From: Phytophthora colocasiae
Lineage: Eukaryota > Oomycota > Peronosporomycetes > Peronosporales > Peronosporaceae
Reading direction: 5' to 3'
Assembly: GCA_018806915.1 (NCBI GenBank)
Contig: JAGKQI010000097.1
Location: 744,001-808,000, forward strand
Length of the DNA stretch: 64,000 bases
In this document: positions 30,029 through 40,989 of the stretch, piece by piece
How the letters are laid out: the number at the start of each line of letters is the position of its first letter
How positions within the stretch are numbered: the stretch's first letter is position 1
Program-made: the position numbers and the translations under genes
The notes under the pieces: generated by a model
What the model was told of the DNA's origin: nothing
Seen by the model: only the letters and a program-made list of their open reading frames with translations
Databases searched by the model: none

Positions 30029-31618
30029 ATGGAGTCATACGAACGCGGGGTAGAGAACTCCCCAATGGATGAGGGATCCGCTGGGACCCCTCAAATGTCC
30101 GTGACGCGCACGGACTGCGCCCACCTGTCTGATCCAGAGTGGGAGGCTCTCCAAAGACTCTCGCGAGTCATTGGAGAGGCAGCGGTAGCTACGATGCTTC
30201 GTACGCTATCGCCGACAGAGCAACACGGTGTTGCTCTGGGGTACATTGTTAAGGAGCAACGAGATGTTGCTGCCTCGGTGGCTTCCCCTAAGCCACGCGT
30301 GGAGTCGTTGAAACTCCACGTGAGTACCTACACGGGGAAGGAGGACGAGACCCTCCTTCGGTGGCTTGTCGAACTCGACACAGCCGTTGCGGCTCGACGT
30401 ATCGTCGATCCGATGTCGAAGGTCGCGTTCGCCATGTCATGTCTTGGCGGACGTGCGAGAAGTTGGGCCTATGGGCGCCGACTCTCGGATCCTACGTGCT
30501 TCGGCACGTACGAGGTGTTCAAGGAGGAGCTCAAGCTTGCGTTTAAGCCCCCGAAGAACGAGTTCAGATCGAGAGCGGAGTTTCTCGATCTGCAGCAGGG
30601 CAAGGATGATGTTCACACCTTTGCCCAGCGTGCTCGATACTTGGTATCGAACATAGTGGCCAACCCGATCGACGAGGCGACCAAGGTCGTCACGTTCATG
30701 AAGGGACTAAGAGATGGTCCCGTCAAAACATATCTCTTCCGAGAGTATCCGAATACTCTCGAGGAGGCGATCAGCCTTGCGATGCAAGAGGAGTTTAGCC
30801 GACGTCAAGCTAAACTCCATGCGAACGCGCCGAAGCCGGCGCGTCCTGTTGCGAAGACGGGAGGTCCGGAGCCTATGGACCTCTCGAGTGCTACGACTGC
30901 TGGTCAACAGCAGCGTAAGAACGTCAAGGTTCGATGTTACCTGTGTGGTAACATCGGTCACTATGCACGCAAGTGCACAGCGGGCGGGCGTTCAAAAACG
31001 CCAGGACCAGTAGGCGCGGGGCGTCCTACTGGTGATGCAGTCTCGCGTGTCGAGCTTGGACACGCGACGATGAGGACTGCTGCCCCCAGCGAGAAAGTTT
31101 CTCGCTGTAAGCTGCAAGATGACAAGCCAAACCTTGTCATCCTGAACGTGATGTCGAAGAGTAAACTCTCTTCGTGCCTAGTGGACTCGGGCGCGTCGAA
31201 CAACTTTGTTCGACAGGGAAGTCTTCGAAGACTTGACTTCGAAGAGGCCGACACGCCTCGCAGTGTGTTGGAGGTGCGGTTGGCAACAGGTGCCACCGTG
31301 AGGACTGAGAAGCGCGTAGTCCGTGTGCGCTTCTCTTACAAACGAAGGACGTTTGTAGAAGATCTTATCGTCTTGGATCTAGACGATAAGTTCGACTTGG
31401 TATTAGGCATGCCGTGGCTTGCACGGCATGACCCGGTGATCAACTGGGAGAAGCGTACGCTCGTACGCTTTAACAACACATGCGCGACAGAGAGCGATGG
31501 CCCTGTCAGTGCTGCACATGCACCGGCCGGTGCATGTGGATCCCCAGTTGAGGCAGCAGCGGCCGCCGCTGCTCCGATCGCCGCCGGCGACCATCAACGA
31601 CTCCGGGAGTCGTTGTGA
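30029..31618 (+). CDS. Inner element gag-protease
   Basis: ATG 30029 to TGA gives 529 residues. The capsid-like region (YTGKEDETLLRWLVELDTAV, FMKGLRDGPVKTYLF) is typical of Ty3/Gypsy gag. Next is a zinc knuckle, CYLCGNIGHYARKC, then the aspartic protease motif LVDSGASNNFV and a downstream LVLGMPWLARHDPVINW. The frame is intact. Pol lies in the -1 frame, starting around the gag stop, so a -1 shift would join them. The coding sequence is full of short inverted repeats. Confidence 0.88.
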   Translation: MESYERGVENSPMDEGSAGTPQMSVTRTDCAHLSDPEWEALQRLSRVIGEAAVATMLRTLSPTEQHGVALGYIVKEQRDVAASVASPKPRVESLKLHVSTYTGKEDETLLRWLVELDTAVAARRIVDPMSKVAFAMSCLGGRARSWAYGRRLSDPTCFGTYEVFKEELKLAFKPPKNEFRSRAEFLDLQQGKDDVHTFAQRARYLVSNIVANPIDEATKVVTFMKGLRDGPVKTYLFREYPNTLEEAISLAMQEEFSRRQAKLHANAPKPARPVAKTGGPEPMDLSSATTAGQQQRKNVKVRCYLCGNIGHYARKCTAGGRSKTPGPVGAGRPTGDAVSRVELGHATMRTAAPSEKVSRCKLQDDKPNLVILNVMSKSKLSSCLVDSGASNNFVRQGSLRRLDFEEADTPRSVLEVRLATGATVRTEKRVVRVRFSYKRRTFVEDLIVLDLDDKFDLVLGMPWLARHDPVINWEKRTLVRFNNTCATESDGPVSAAHAPAGACGSPVEAAAAAAAPIAAGDHQRLRESL

Positions 31619-34600
31619 GAAAATGTGTGTCGACTCAGAAATCTGAGCCGAAGGGTCGCGGTCACATGAGTGATGGTCAGGTGAATGTGAATCACCTGAC
31701 GCGTAAACATCTGAATGATGTTTGTCACATGAGTGATGGTCAGGTGAATGCGATTCACCTGAGAGAAGGTAAAATACCGGTATTACCGGTATCCTTGGAG
31801 GTAGTTCAAGCCTCCAAGGGTCGCGCCGACGACGTCGCGTCAACTCTGGGAGTTGACGAAGCAAATAATATTCGGGGAACCGAAAGGCGTGCGTCAGCTC
31901 TGGGAGCTGACGCCACTGGCGCGTCGCTGCTAGTTCTGGGAACTAGCGATCGTGCATCAGCTCCGGGAGCTGATGATGCGTGTACAGGCGAACGTTCGCT
32001 GCTCGTTCCGGGACCTGGCGGGCGTGCGTCAGCTCTGGGAGCTGACGATATGTGTACAAGCGAACACTCGCTAGCGCAGGAAGCTAGCGAGAGCACGTCG
32101 ACTCCGGGAGTCGACGATGCGGTTGCTTCATCCGCTCCGGGAGCGGATGGAGGCGCAGCGGTTCAGGGAACCGACTGCGCGGCAGGAGGTGCTGACGGTT
32201 GCAAACGCCCAGCACCCGAACAACCTGCGTGCTCACGTGCAGCAGCGCTGCACGCGATGAGCGGCACTCAAGCCGGGCTTGATAGTGCGAGTCAGCGGAA
32301 GGAATCCGCTGACGATTGCGATAACGTCCCGTCCAAGGTGCGATGCCTTGGACGTGGAGCACCTGGAGCCGGGCTCCACGGTAGACCTTCGCGGCGCAAG
32401 CTCAGGGAGCTGCGCGAGTCTCAGTCCGGGACTGAGACGGGTGTGTCTGCAGTGCAGACACCGAGTGTCGAGACGTTGAACGTCTTGACACGTACTGGTA
32501 CTGGGTTACAGTACCAGAGGATGCGGTTGGAGAATCCGCCGACGAGTGCGTCGGCGTTGACCGCACTTCCAACGATGAGTGGGAAGCGCTTCGCGCGAGA
32601 CTTGTACGATGGACGCATCGAACAAATTTGCATTCTCTCGGATATCGAGAGAGTGGATCGCGAAGCCGAAGAGCTGAAGCAGCTCGTCGTCGATGGCATC
32701 ACTGAGGGCGATGACCCCCTCAGTGCGAAGACCAAGAAGCAACGCTTCGAGGAGCAGAGTTGGGACTCGTTGAAGTCGAGTCCCTATTACGAGATTCTGC
32801 GGGAGTACAAGGATGTACTCCCGGACGAGATTCCTTCGGAGCTTCCGAAGGATAAGGGCGTACAGCACGAGATTGATCTCGTGCCGGGCACGAAGTACTG
32901 TGTTACACGGCAGTGACCACTGCCGCGTGAACAAGTGCAAGCGATCGACGACTTCTTTGAAAGTCGTCGTCTTGCAGGTCAAGTGCGGGAGTCAAAGTCC
33001 CCGCACAGTGCCCCAACGTTCTGTGTTAAGAAACCACAGGGCGGTTGGCGCATCGTTCATGCGTACAACAAGTTGAACGATGCGACGATACCGGCGCAGA
33101 CGCCGATACCGCGAAAAGATGTTATCATCGATTCGATGGCCTTGAGCACTATCTTCAGTGCTCTAGATCTGCGTGATGGATTCTATCAGATCCTCATGCG
33201 TGAGAGGGACATCCCTCTCACAGCGGTAAGCACTCCAAGCGGTATGCTTTGGGAGTGGCTCGTCATGCCACAGGGGCTTAAGAACGCCCCTGCGACGTTC
33301 AATAGATGCGTGACACATCTATTGCGCTCGGTGCGCGACTTCGCACCGAGCTACTTCGACGACGTGTTCGTCCACAGCCGGGCTGTGAACGGGAAGACGG
33401 ACATTGAGATGCACAAGGTGCATCTCCGGAGCTGCTAGAGCTTATGAGGAAACATAAGCTCTATGCGAACCTGAAGAAGTGTATCTTCGGGGCGAGCGAG
33501 ATACCCGTGCTGGGGTGTCTCGTGGGGAAAGACGGCGTGCGCCCTGACCCAGAGAAGGTCAGAGTGATCAATGAATGGCCCACGCCATCCAATGTGAAGG
33601 AACTGAGGCAGTTCCTTGGGCTTGCCACGTACTTGTGCAAGTACGTGGAGAACTATGCGGGCAAGATTCGCCCGTTGTCACAGCTTCTTAAGAAAGAAGC
33701 TGAGTGGATTTGGACGACCGAGTGCGAGGAGGCATTCGGTGCAGTCAAGCAGGGCTTGACTGAAGCGCCGATCTGGCCGTGGCGGACCAAGATCGTCCAT
33801 TCCACGTAGTGTGCGATGCATCCGACTTTGCAATCGGATGTGCATTGATGCAACACGATCACGAAGGGCGTGATCGTGTAGTCTACTATCAATCGCGTCA
33901 GCTGAAGCCAGCTGAGCGTAACTATCCCGTACATGACAAGGAGCTCCTTGCCATGAAGTATGCACTCGCAAAGTTCCGAGTGTATCTACTTAGGAGTAGA
34001 CCGTTCGTGGTCTATACGGACCACGCATTATTGCGTACGGCGATTAAGTCGCCGCACATCTCGCAACGTATGGCGAGATGGTTGTCCTTCTTCGCGGAGT
34101 ACAACTTCCGGGTGGAGTACAAACCCGGAAGACTCAATGTAGTGGCCGACGCCAACGCTGTTGGCGTCGTGAGGACAAATGTGCCGTCGTCAACGTTGAT
34201 TGACGACGTGAAGAACGCGTATGCAAGGGATGCAGACGCGAAGGGGCTGCTGGAGTTCCTCGCAGCACCTTCCGACATGGCACGTCGGAAGCTAACCCCT
34301 CATCTTCGAGCTCGTGTACACCGCTATCGTGTACACGAAGGCCTACTGTTGTACAGTGCAGTAGACGACAATGCGGATCGCATTGTCGTTCCGAATGATC
34401 ATGACCTCCGGTTGAGGATCATGTTCGAGTATCACGATGCCCCCACGGCAGGGCATCCGGGTCGTGAGAAGACATACACTCTTCTCACGCGTGACTTCTA
34501 CTGGCACAACCAGTACAAGTGGGTGCGCAAGTACGTACGTGCTTGCGAGGTTTGTCAACGCGTGAAGCCTGCGCAGTTCTCGCAGGCTCCTCTTCAATCA

Positions 34601-36167
34601 CTACCGACTCCGTCGGAGTGTTGGCAGTCCATGTCCATGGACTTTGTCTTCGGTCTTTCGCCTGACAGCAAGCGGAGGACGGGCATCGTTGTCTTTGTGG
34701 ACCGATTCAGCAAGATGGTTCATCTTGCTGCCGTCCCGGCTACTGTTACAGCCGCGCAGACTGCGCGACTGTTTGTTGACATGGTGTTCAAACACCATGG
34801 CATGCCGCTCGACATTGTGTCGGACCGTGATCCACGCTTCACAGCGCGGTTCTGGCAAGAAGTGTTTACACTTCTTGGTTCACAGTTATCAATGTCGACT
34901 GCGGATCATCCGCAGACGGACGGACAGACCGAACGTGTCAACCGTGTATTGGGTGACACGTTGAAGAGCTACGCTCACTCGTTCCCGCATTGGAGCGAGT
35001 GCTTGCCGATGGCAGAGTTTGCCATCAACAACTCGGTGCATGCCTCGACAGGGCATACACCGTTCTACGTGAACGCCATGAGGCATCCACGATTGCCGAG
35101 CATGCTCGGCAGGGTAGCTTCCTCCTTAAGTGGGGGAGGATCTACGGTTGCGTCCGAACAACCGCAGAATGCAACTGATAGCAGCACACTATCAGCTGCG
35201 GTGACGCGTGCGACGTCTCGTTCGAGCAGGAACGAGCGCGCGATGTCTGTGCCGGGCACAGACATGAGAGATGATAGCGAGCAGGCAGGGCCTGCTGCTG
35301 ACAAGAACGACAAGCTGAAAGAATTCAGCTCGGGTGCGCTAGACTTTGTCCAGCGAAGACAAGCCGTCATACGGTTTTGTCCAAGATGCTATCGCAGCTT
35401 CTGTCGATCGACAGAAGCTGAACGCTGATACTGTTGGTAGAGGCAACACAAATGAATTCGAAAAGGGTTCATTAGTTTTGTTAGCTACACAAAACCTACC
35501 TAGACATGCAGTGTCTGACTTTGGAGCAAGCAAGCTTGCTCCAAGATTCATTGGGCCGTTCAAAGTACTTGAACGGCATGGTAACGCGTACCGGCTGGAC
35601 ATACCGTCCAGCATGAGACTCCACCCGACCTTCTACGTCGGGCGGTTGAAGCCGTACGTGCAGCACGGACTACCTAGGGTTGGTAGTCCGACTGAGGAGT
35701 GCGAGAGGCCTGGAAGGCCTTCTCGAGACCGTCGACACGGTCGATCAATCGGTTCACTCTCGTCCCAAGACCGGACGAGAGGTTCGAGGCAGTCTGAGCT
35801 GCCTCGCAGACCTCAGCACGGAGGACACGAACCTCCTGCTTCAGAGCAGCTATCTCAGCGCTCTGTGTCTGCTCCAGCGCAGCAACTCGATTGTGCAGGG
35901 CACGATCGTCATGGTCATAGCGTTGACCATGCGGAGGGAGTGTTCCCACCCCCTCCGCCGCCGTTGCGCGACGCGCGTGGAGCGATCCGCTGGATTGTTG
36001 AGCGGATTGTGGCTCATAAGAGAACGAACTCTCAAGGGGTTCGTTTTCGTATTCGTTGGAGAGGATTTCCTCCCCATCGAGATACATGGGAGCCGCGGAA
36101 CGTCCTGATGGAGGACGTTCCGGAAATGGTGAGGGCGTACGAAGCCCACCATAACTTGCAGGGTTAA
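31615..36167 (+). pseudogene. Inner element pol (RT, RNase H, integrase, chromodomain), broken
   Basis: After a ~300-residue Ala/Gly/Asp-rich spacer come the RT (GWRIVHAYNKLN, FSALDLRDGFYQI, MPQGLKNAPATF, YFDDVFV), RNase H (VVCDASDFAIGCAL, YPVHDKELLAMKYAL) and integrase. The integrase has an HHCC finger, MDFVFGL, SDRDPRFTARFW and DGQTERVNR. A C-terminal chromodomain follows (WIVERIVAHKRTN, RIRWRGFPPHRDTWEPRNVL). A TGA stop at 32914-32916 and three frame changes (about 33430, 33772 and 35377) interrupt it, so no complete polyprotein is encoded. The breaks are odd beside ~99% identical LTRs. Confidence 0.88.
31839..32178 (+). repeat. Cluster of hairpins with a shared CYGGG loop
   Basis: Perfect stems of 6-9 bp around CTGGG or CCGGG occur at 31839-31857, 31891-31913, 31930-31946, 31955-31975, 32027-32047, 32096-32116 and 32129-32149. 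A CAGGG-loop one lies near 32160-32178. A 9-bp stem with a 7-nt loop is at 32067-32091. Stem sequences differ while loops are conserved. They encode a degenerate S-A-(L/P)-G-A-D-D repeat in the pol spacer. Confidence 0.85.
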
Positions 36168-37221
36168 ACCCTGCACGAGGAGTGCTGCGGTCAGCCACAG
36201 CACTCGGAGCTTCGCGTGGCACAATACGACCACGGAGCTCCTTGATGTGATCGGGTACACGGACGACCGTGTACCCCAGGAGATCACTTTCGGTAAGGCG
36301 TGTTGCCAAGGGTGGGCAACACGGACAGGGTGTGCCAAAGGGAACGGCACATGGGATCCCCGCTTCCATGGACTGATCATGGAGGCGTATACACTTACCA
36401 CGCGTAGTGTAAGTGTAGTAGCGATCGCGAGCCGCAGCAACGCGCTCGCGATATGCCTTCGGGCCTTTGTTGAAGTTTTCAACAAAGGCGTTCCACGACT
36501 GACAAAGTGCCTGCCACTCTGGCACTTTGCTCTTGCGCGAAGTCTTCTTCGCTGCATAGTATCGGAGCTCATGGAAGAGCCCGATATAGTAGTCGCGTCT
36601 TTGAGTCTCGGACTCAAAGACAACCTTAGCGCCGACGTCGTCGTCGTTGATACTGTTGCATGAGTACAACAGTATCGGGTTCGGTGGTGAACTAGCACCG
36701 AACCGGTCATGGATCTCTTCCTCAGTAGGCATCCATGGTGTGCGCACTGGCGGATCAGTGCGCGGGGCAGTGAGCGCCCTCGACATGGGGGACGCTTCAT
36801 CATCACTGCGCGGACGCTTCGAGCTTGAAGCGTCCGAGGCCTCATCACGAGGTCGTCGAGATCCCACGGGTGGGTCTGACGTGTCTTCAGACGAAGACAC
36901 GGGAGCGGGAGCCTTGACATCAACCTCCCCCTCCTCGACATCCTCCTCGTAGTCGAGGATGTCTTCGTAGTCCTCTCCAAAGAGTTCTTTGAGAGGGACA
37001 GCAGGATTCTTAATCTCTGCTAGAGAAGAAGACTTCTTCTTCTTCTCATGCTTCTCCTTATGGAGAGCATGGTACTTGGTGACAGAGAGCTTCTCTGTCG
37101 GACCGCTGGAAGCAGCAGTGCTAGTGAGCACTGCTGAGGTCGTTGTTCCTGCTGCAGAGGCAGCAGGTGAGGCTTGCGCGTCCGCAGTAGCGGACGGAGA
37201 CGTGGGCGTTGGCGAGTCCAT
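35674..37221 (-). CDS. Long antisense ORF in the inner element
   Basis: ATG 37221 opens 515 codons on the strand opposite to gag-pol, overlapping the last ~490 bp of pol and filling the space up to the 3' LTR. The product has a Thr/Ala/Ser-rich start, a Lys-rich stretch (HKEKHEKKKKSSS) and an acidic one (GEDYEDILDYEEDVEEGEV). A compact central domain follows (WQALCQSWNAFVENFNKGPK, RERVAAARDRYYTY), then CPCCPP and a C-terminal coiled coil (LEQTQSAEIAALKQEVRVLR). Antisense ORFs at the 3' end are known in some plant Ty3/Gypsy elements; homology to those is not claimed. Because the element is full of inverted repeats, an incidental ORF is possible, though 515 codons without a stop argues for selection. 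Confidence 0.55.
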   Translation of the reverse strand: MDSPTPTSPSATADAQASPAASAAGTTTSAVLTSTAASSGPTEKLSVTKYHALHKEKHEKKKKSSSLAEIKNPAVPLKELFGEDYEDILDYEEDVEEGEVDVKAPAPVSSSEDTSDPPVGSRRPRDEASDASSSKRPRSDDEASPMSRALTAPRTDPPVRTPWMPTEEEIHDRFGASSPPNPILLYSCNSINDDDVGAKVVFESETQRRDYYIGLFHELRYYAAKKTSRKSKVPEWQALCQSWNAFVENFNKGPKAYRERVAAARDRYYTYTTRGKCIRLHDQSMEAGIPCAVPFGTPCPCCPPLATRLTESDLLGYTVVRVPDHIKELRGRIVPREAPSAVADRSTPRAGFNPASYGGLRTPSPFPERPPSGRSAAPMYLDGEEILSNEYENEPLESSFSYEPQSAQQSSGSLHARRATAAEGVGTLPPHGQRYDHDDRALHNRVAALEQTQSAEIAALKQEVRVLRAEVCEAAQTASNLSSGLGTRVNRLIDRVDGLEKAFQASRTPQSDYQP

Positions 37222-37322
37222 TGCGAAATGAACTCGGATTTCTCTTGGGAACTTGACGGTCTTGTCAAGTTCTGTTGATTGACGTATCGAGACCGATACG
37301 TCGAATCTTAACGGGGGGATGG

Positions 37323-37782
37323 TGTAACGGGGTTACACGTACAAGTGGTTGTACCACTTGTAACTCTAACAGTTAGGATAACTGTTAGAGGTTGGAAATG
37401 GGCCTCAGACCTTGGTGTGCTGTATACACCAAAGGATACATGGGCGAACCACATTATTGGATGGTTCGTGTGCATTTGTGCATATTATTGGTAGAAAGTA
37501 ACGGATTTCTACCAATCACTGAGCAGAGTTTCTGCCAACCACACGTTGGCAGACCCTTTAGAAATAGATAACAAACAGTTTTAGGAGGTCCATAATTGGC
37601 TTATGCCAAATTCAATAACAGTTCTCATTTTACGGTATTTTGCAGTTTAATTTAGTTATATTTGATTTAATTATACTTATTTAAATAAGTATACTTAAAT
37701 TAAGTCTATTCTAATTGCACGCTTCCTCATACACGTAAGCGCACGTGTACGCCATCTAATAGGTCTAGGTAGACCCATTACA
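37323..37782 (+). repeat. 3' LTR of the inner element
   Basis: 460 bp, near-identical to the 5' LTR but retaining an 11-bp segment lost there. Confidence 0.92.
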
Positions 37783-37787
37783 CACGG

Positions 37788-40700
37788 TGTCGGTCACTTG
37801 GGCTGGACCACACCATTTCACGCGAAGTTTACTGCGCGTATGTTGCCACACATCAGCATACAACACAAAATCCCCAATGTCGAACTGTGCCATCGTTGTG
37901 CCTTTCTTGTTGCCGTGACTAGCACGACCAGCAGCTCTCACATTCGAATTTACTCGGCTGCACTGTTTGTGCATGTCTTCTAGTGCCTGCTTCAGACGTC
38001 CAACGTTATCGCGCTGGGTAGCCTGTATTTGCTCCAGTGTAGTAGTCTTAATAGACCCAGGTAGCGCAATATGATCAGTTGGTCCCATAGCTGTCAGTCC
38101 TGTCATTGCAGTGATAGGTGCTATTCCGCCCAGTGATGGCGACGGCGAGTTGTTTAGCACCATCTGCACGATCTTGATTACTCGGGGCCATTCACTCGGT
38201 TGCAGCCTCCACTCGGACAGCAATGCGCGACAGCAGCGTAGTACTTCTCGCATTACCACTTCAACTGTCCCGTTAGCCCAAGGACAGCGTGCCGTAGTGA
38301 AGTGGTGGTGTGCGCCGAGTGCATGTTGCAAAGCTTCGATTGTCTTGTTCTTGAAGTGGGTTCCCTGATCGCTAACCCAGCTTCGGCACACTCCAAAAGA
38401 CGCAAACCACTCCATTAACCTGTAAACGTAGCATCTGCGTCTGCCGTCTCGTTCGGCAAAAGCCACGTAAACTTGGATGCGTCGTCTTTAATGACCAACA
38501 CGTATTCCTGGTTCGTGATACTCTCCCCTAAATACAAGAAGTCCCAATGGATTAGCTCGTTAGGGCGGTCTGCGTGCATAGCTTCACCGAGAATCCGTGC
38601 TTGAGGCGGACCTCCAAGCGTACTAGCACAGTGTAGACATCTTCGAACAAAAAACTCAACGTCCTTCTGTATGTCGGTCCACACAAATCGATCACTGATC
38701 TGCTGTAGCGTTACCGCAGCACCTCGGTGTCCAGCAATGCCAAAATGTCCAACAACACACACACGGACTTGCAGATCTGTTGCATCGTCCGGTATCCAGA
38801 TGCGACCGTCTCCATCTTTCCACAATGAGTCATCTTGGCACTGCTTCATATCTCTTGGTGGTTGCGCTGAATTCTGAGCAGTTGAAATAACTTGAAGCGT
38901 TGGCCAGACGAAGTTGTCTTCCAGCTGTGGAGAAAGAGGTAGTGGCACTTGCCAAATTGCACAAACCGTCTTGAAAGACGAGCCCCATCTCGACAATAAG
39001 TCTGCCCATACGTTGTCGTCACCAGCGATATCATGGATTTCGTACTGGTAGCCCATCAGCAGGAGTGACCAGCGATGCAGTTTGTCCGCGGTGTACTTGG
39101 CCACAGACTTCGCGACACTATGTGGGTCAAAAATGTAGCACAAGTTTCGATGGTCCGTGAACAGTGCAAACCCATCTGGGCGATGAAGCAAATAATCTGC
39201 TCGTCGGCAAGTTTCCACTATCGCGTAAGCTTCTTTTTCCACTATAGCCCATCGTCGTGCTGCCCCCGAGAAAGACCCGCTCAACATCATCAACGGTTCA
39301 TGCTCCTGCTCACTAATTGGTCGCTGAGCTTGATCTCGGGGAATCTGGGTAATTGCGGCCCCCCAATGCTCGTCACTAGCATCCGTGTAGACAGTGAGCA
39401 ATTTTTCAGGGTCCGGATGCGCCAATTGCAGTGCATTTTTCAACGCAAGCTTGCATCGTTCCACACAGGCCGTTTCGTCATCACCCCAACCTACGTCACT
39501 GAGCTTCACTGCCCGAACTTGGGTCTTCTTGCGGCCACCAGCCTGGTCATACACCTTCTCCATCATTTTTACCAGTGGATGAACTAGCTTGTTAAAAGCA
39601 GGAAGCGAAGTCTGCATCCAATTCAGTGCGCAAACGAACTGTTGCAGCTCCTGTCCTGTTGTTGGTGCTGGGAGTTTTGCCAGAGCATCAATCCTGGCAG
39701 GGTCGTGTCGAACGCCTTCTCCTGAGACGACCCGGCCACACCAAAGTGCTTCTCTTAAATAAAAATGACACTTCTTTGGATTGAGTTTCAAACCCTTGTC
39801 AGCGCATATTTGCAATACCTTCTGCAGCAACACCAGTAGGGCCTCATCGCTCTCCTCGTAGCCAAGTAGATCATCGATCCAAATCATCAAACCGTTGTTA
39901 AATAGCTCTGAGAACATCTCCTGGACAGTCGATTGTACATAAGCCACGCTGTTGGTTCCCCCCATCAGGACGCGCGTGGGTGTAATGACCCCTTCTTCGG
40001 TCAGGATAGAATAGATCTGTTGACACCACACTGCCATAGCAAACTGCCAAAAAACCCTTAAAAAAGTCTAACGAGAAGTATCGAGAAGATCCACGTAATT
40101 GCTCGAACGCCGCCTCAAGAATCGGCATTGGCCACACGATCGTCTCCACACATTCGTTGGGCCCTCGAACATCCACTGTCATACGAAAAGCATTCACCTC
40201 AGGCTTATTCACCACCAACGGAGGCGAGCACCAACTGCTTTTGGGGTTTCGATAGCATAGCCCAGCTGCAAGTAAGGCGTCAACGTGTTTTTTGAGGAAT
40301 TCACGATGAGCAGGCGAGTATCGGCGTGCTCGGCATCTCACTGGTACTGCACCAGGTTTCAATTTCACTTCCATAGGTGGCATATCGACCGGAGGGTCCC
40401 TGCCGATAATGATGCGAAACACGTCAATGAACTGCATCAAAATTTGCTCCAACTCCTGGAGAAATTCCTCGTTCGCACCCAATTTACGTGCCTCATCAAC
40501 TTTCTCGAGCAATATTGACCTTATCTCCGCGTGTTCCTGTTCCTTTCCAGTGGAGAAGTCGGGAAAGCATGCCTGGTCTTCCTCTTCCACGAGGTCAGCC
40601 TCCTCAGGTGTTGGATTTGGGTTCTCAGCACTTCTGGCGTAGGCTAGTACACTGGTGGCCTTACCCAGAGGACCATCGTCGACATCTCCCATATCCCACG

Positions 40701-40989
40701 CCTCGCTTACCTGCTGTGCCCCAGCTAACAGTTTTTCGGGACTGTAACCTAGTTTCTGCATGATCCACTTCGATAGCAACAATTCACCAACTCCCGGTGG
40801 TAGTCGGTCAGTCACCCAGCAGATCACGTTGTGCAGAATTAATGGTCCCCCTGGTGTCGTGAATCTTAAATTCAGCTTCACTTTGTTCTTCACTGTTACG
40901 GGTTTATCGCCAATGCCAGTCACACCAGCGTGATCAGCAATTTCGAGATAGTTTAGCCATATTCCGCGGTCCGAGAGAGCTTTTAGCAA
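37788..40989 (-). pseudogene. Outer element pol (RT, RNase H, integrase), frameshifted
   Basis: Three overlapping minus-strand frames cover it. 40989-39898 holds the post-protease region and RT N-terminus (NAFRMTVDVRGPNECV, YFSLDFFKGF). 40037-38415 holds RT (VLMGGTNSVAYVQ, MIWIDDLLGYEES), RNase H (VYTDASDEHWGAAITQ, ALFTDHRNLCYIF), the integrase finger (HFGIAGHRG, CLHCAST) and IHWDFLYLGE. 38466-37788 holds the integrase core (WVSDQGTHFKN, CPWANGTVEVVMRE). One shift lies in a T run near 40048, another near 38420. The RT active site reads WIDD rather than YxDD. Pol continues at 29525 beyond the inner element. Confidence 0.88.

Larger units (their letters stand above)
29531..37782 (+). mobile_element. 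Inner Ty3/Gypsy chromodomain retrotransposon, hairpin-rich
   Basis: LTRs 29531-29979 and 37323-37782 start TGTAACGGGG and end ATTACA. They differ by one 11-bp deletion and about two substitutions. The element is flanked by CACGG at 29526-29530 and 37783-37787. It is oriented opposite to the element it interrupts. Contents: gag-protease, pol with RT, RNase H, integrase and chromodomain, and a long antisense ORF before the 3' LTR. A G-rich tract (ACGGGGGGATGG) precedes the 3' LTR. The whole 8.25 kb is dense in short perfect inverted repeats. Confidence 0.93.

Noticed and set aside
31839..32178. Regularly spaced palindromes considered as a CRISPR array
   Set aside because: Stems vary while only the short loop is constant, spacing is irregular, the region is coding and the genome is eukaryotic.
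30361..37268. Many additional frames on both strands in the inner element
   Set aside because: Pervasive inverted repeats and high GC create them; only gag-protease, pol and the 515-codon antisense frame are long and structured enough.
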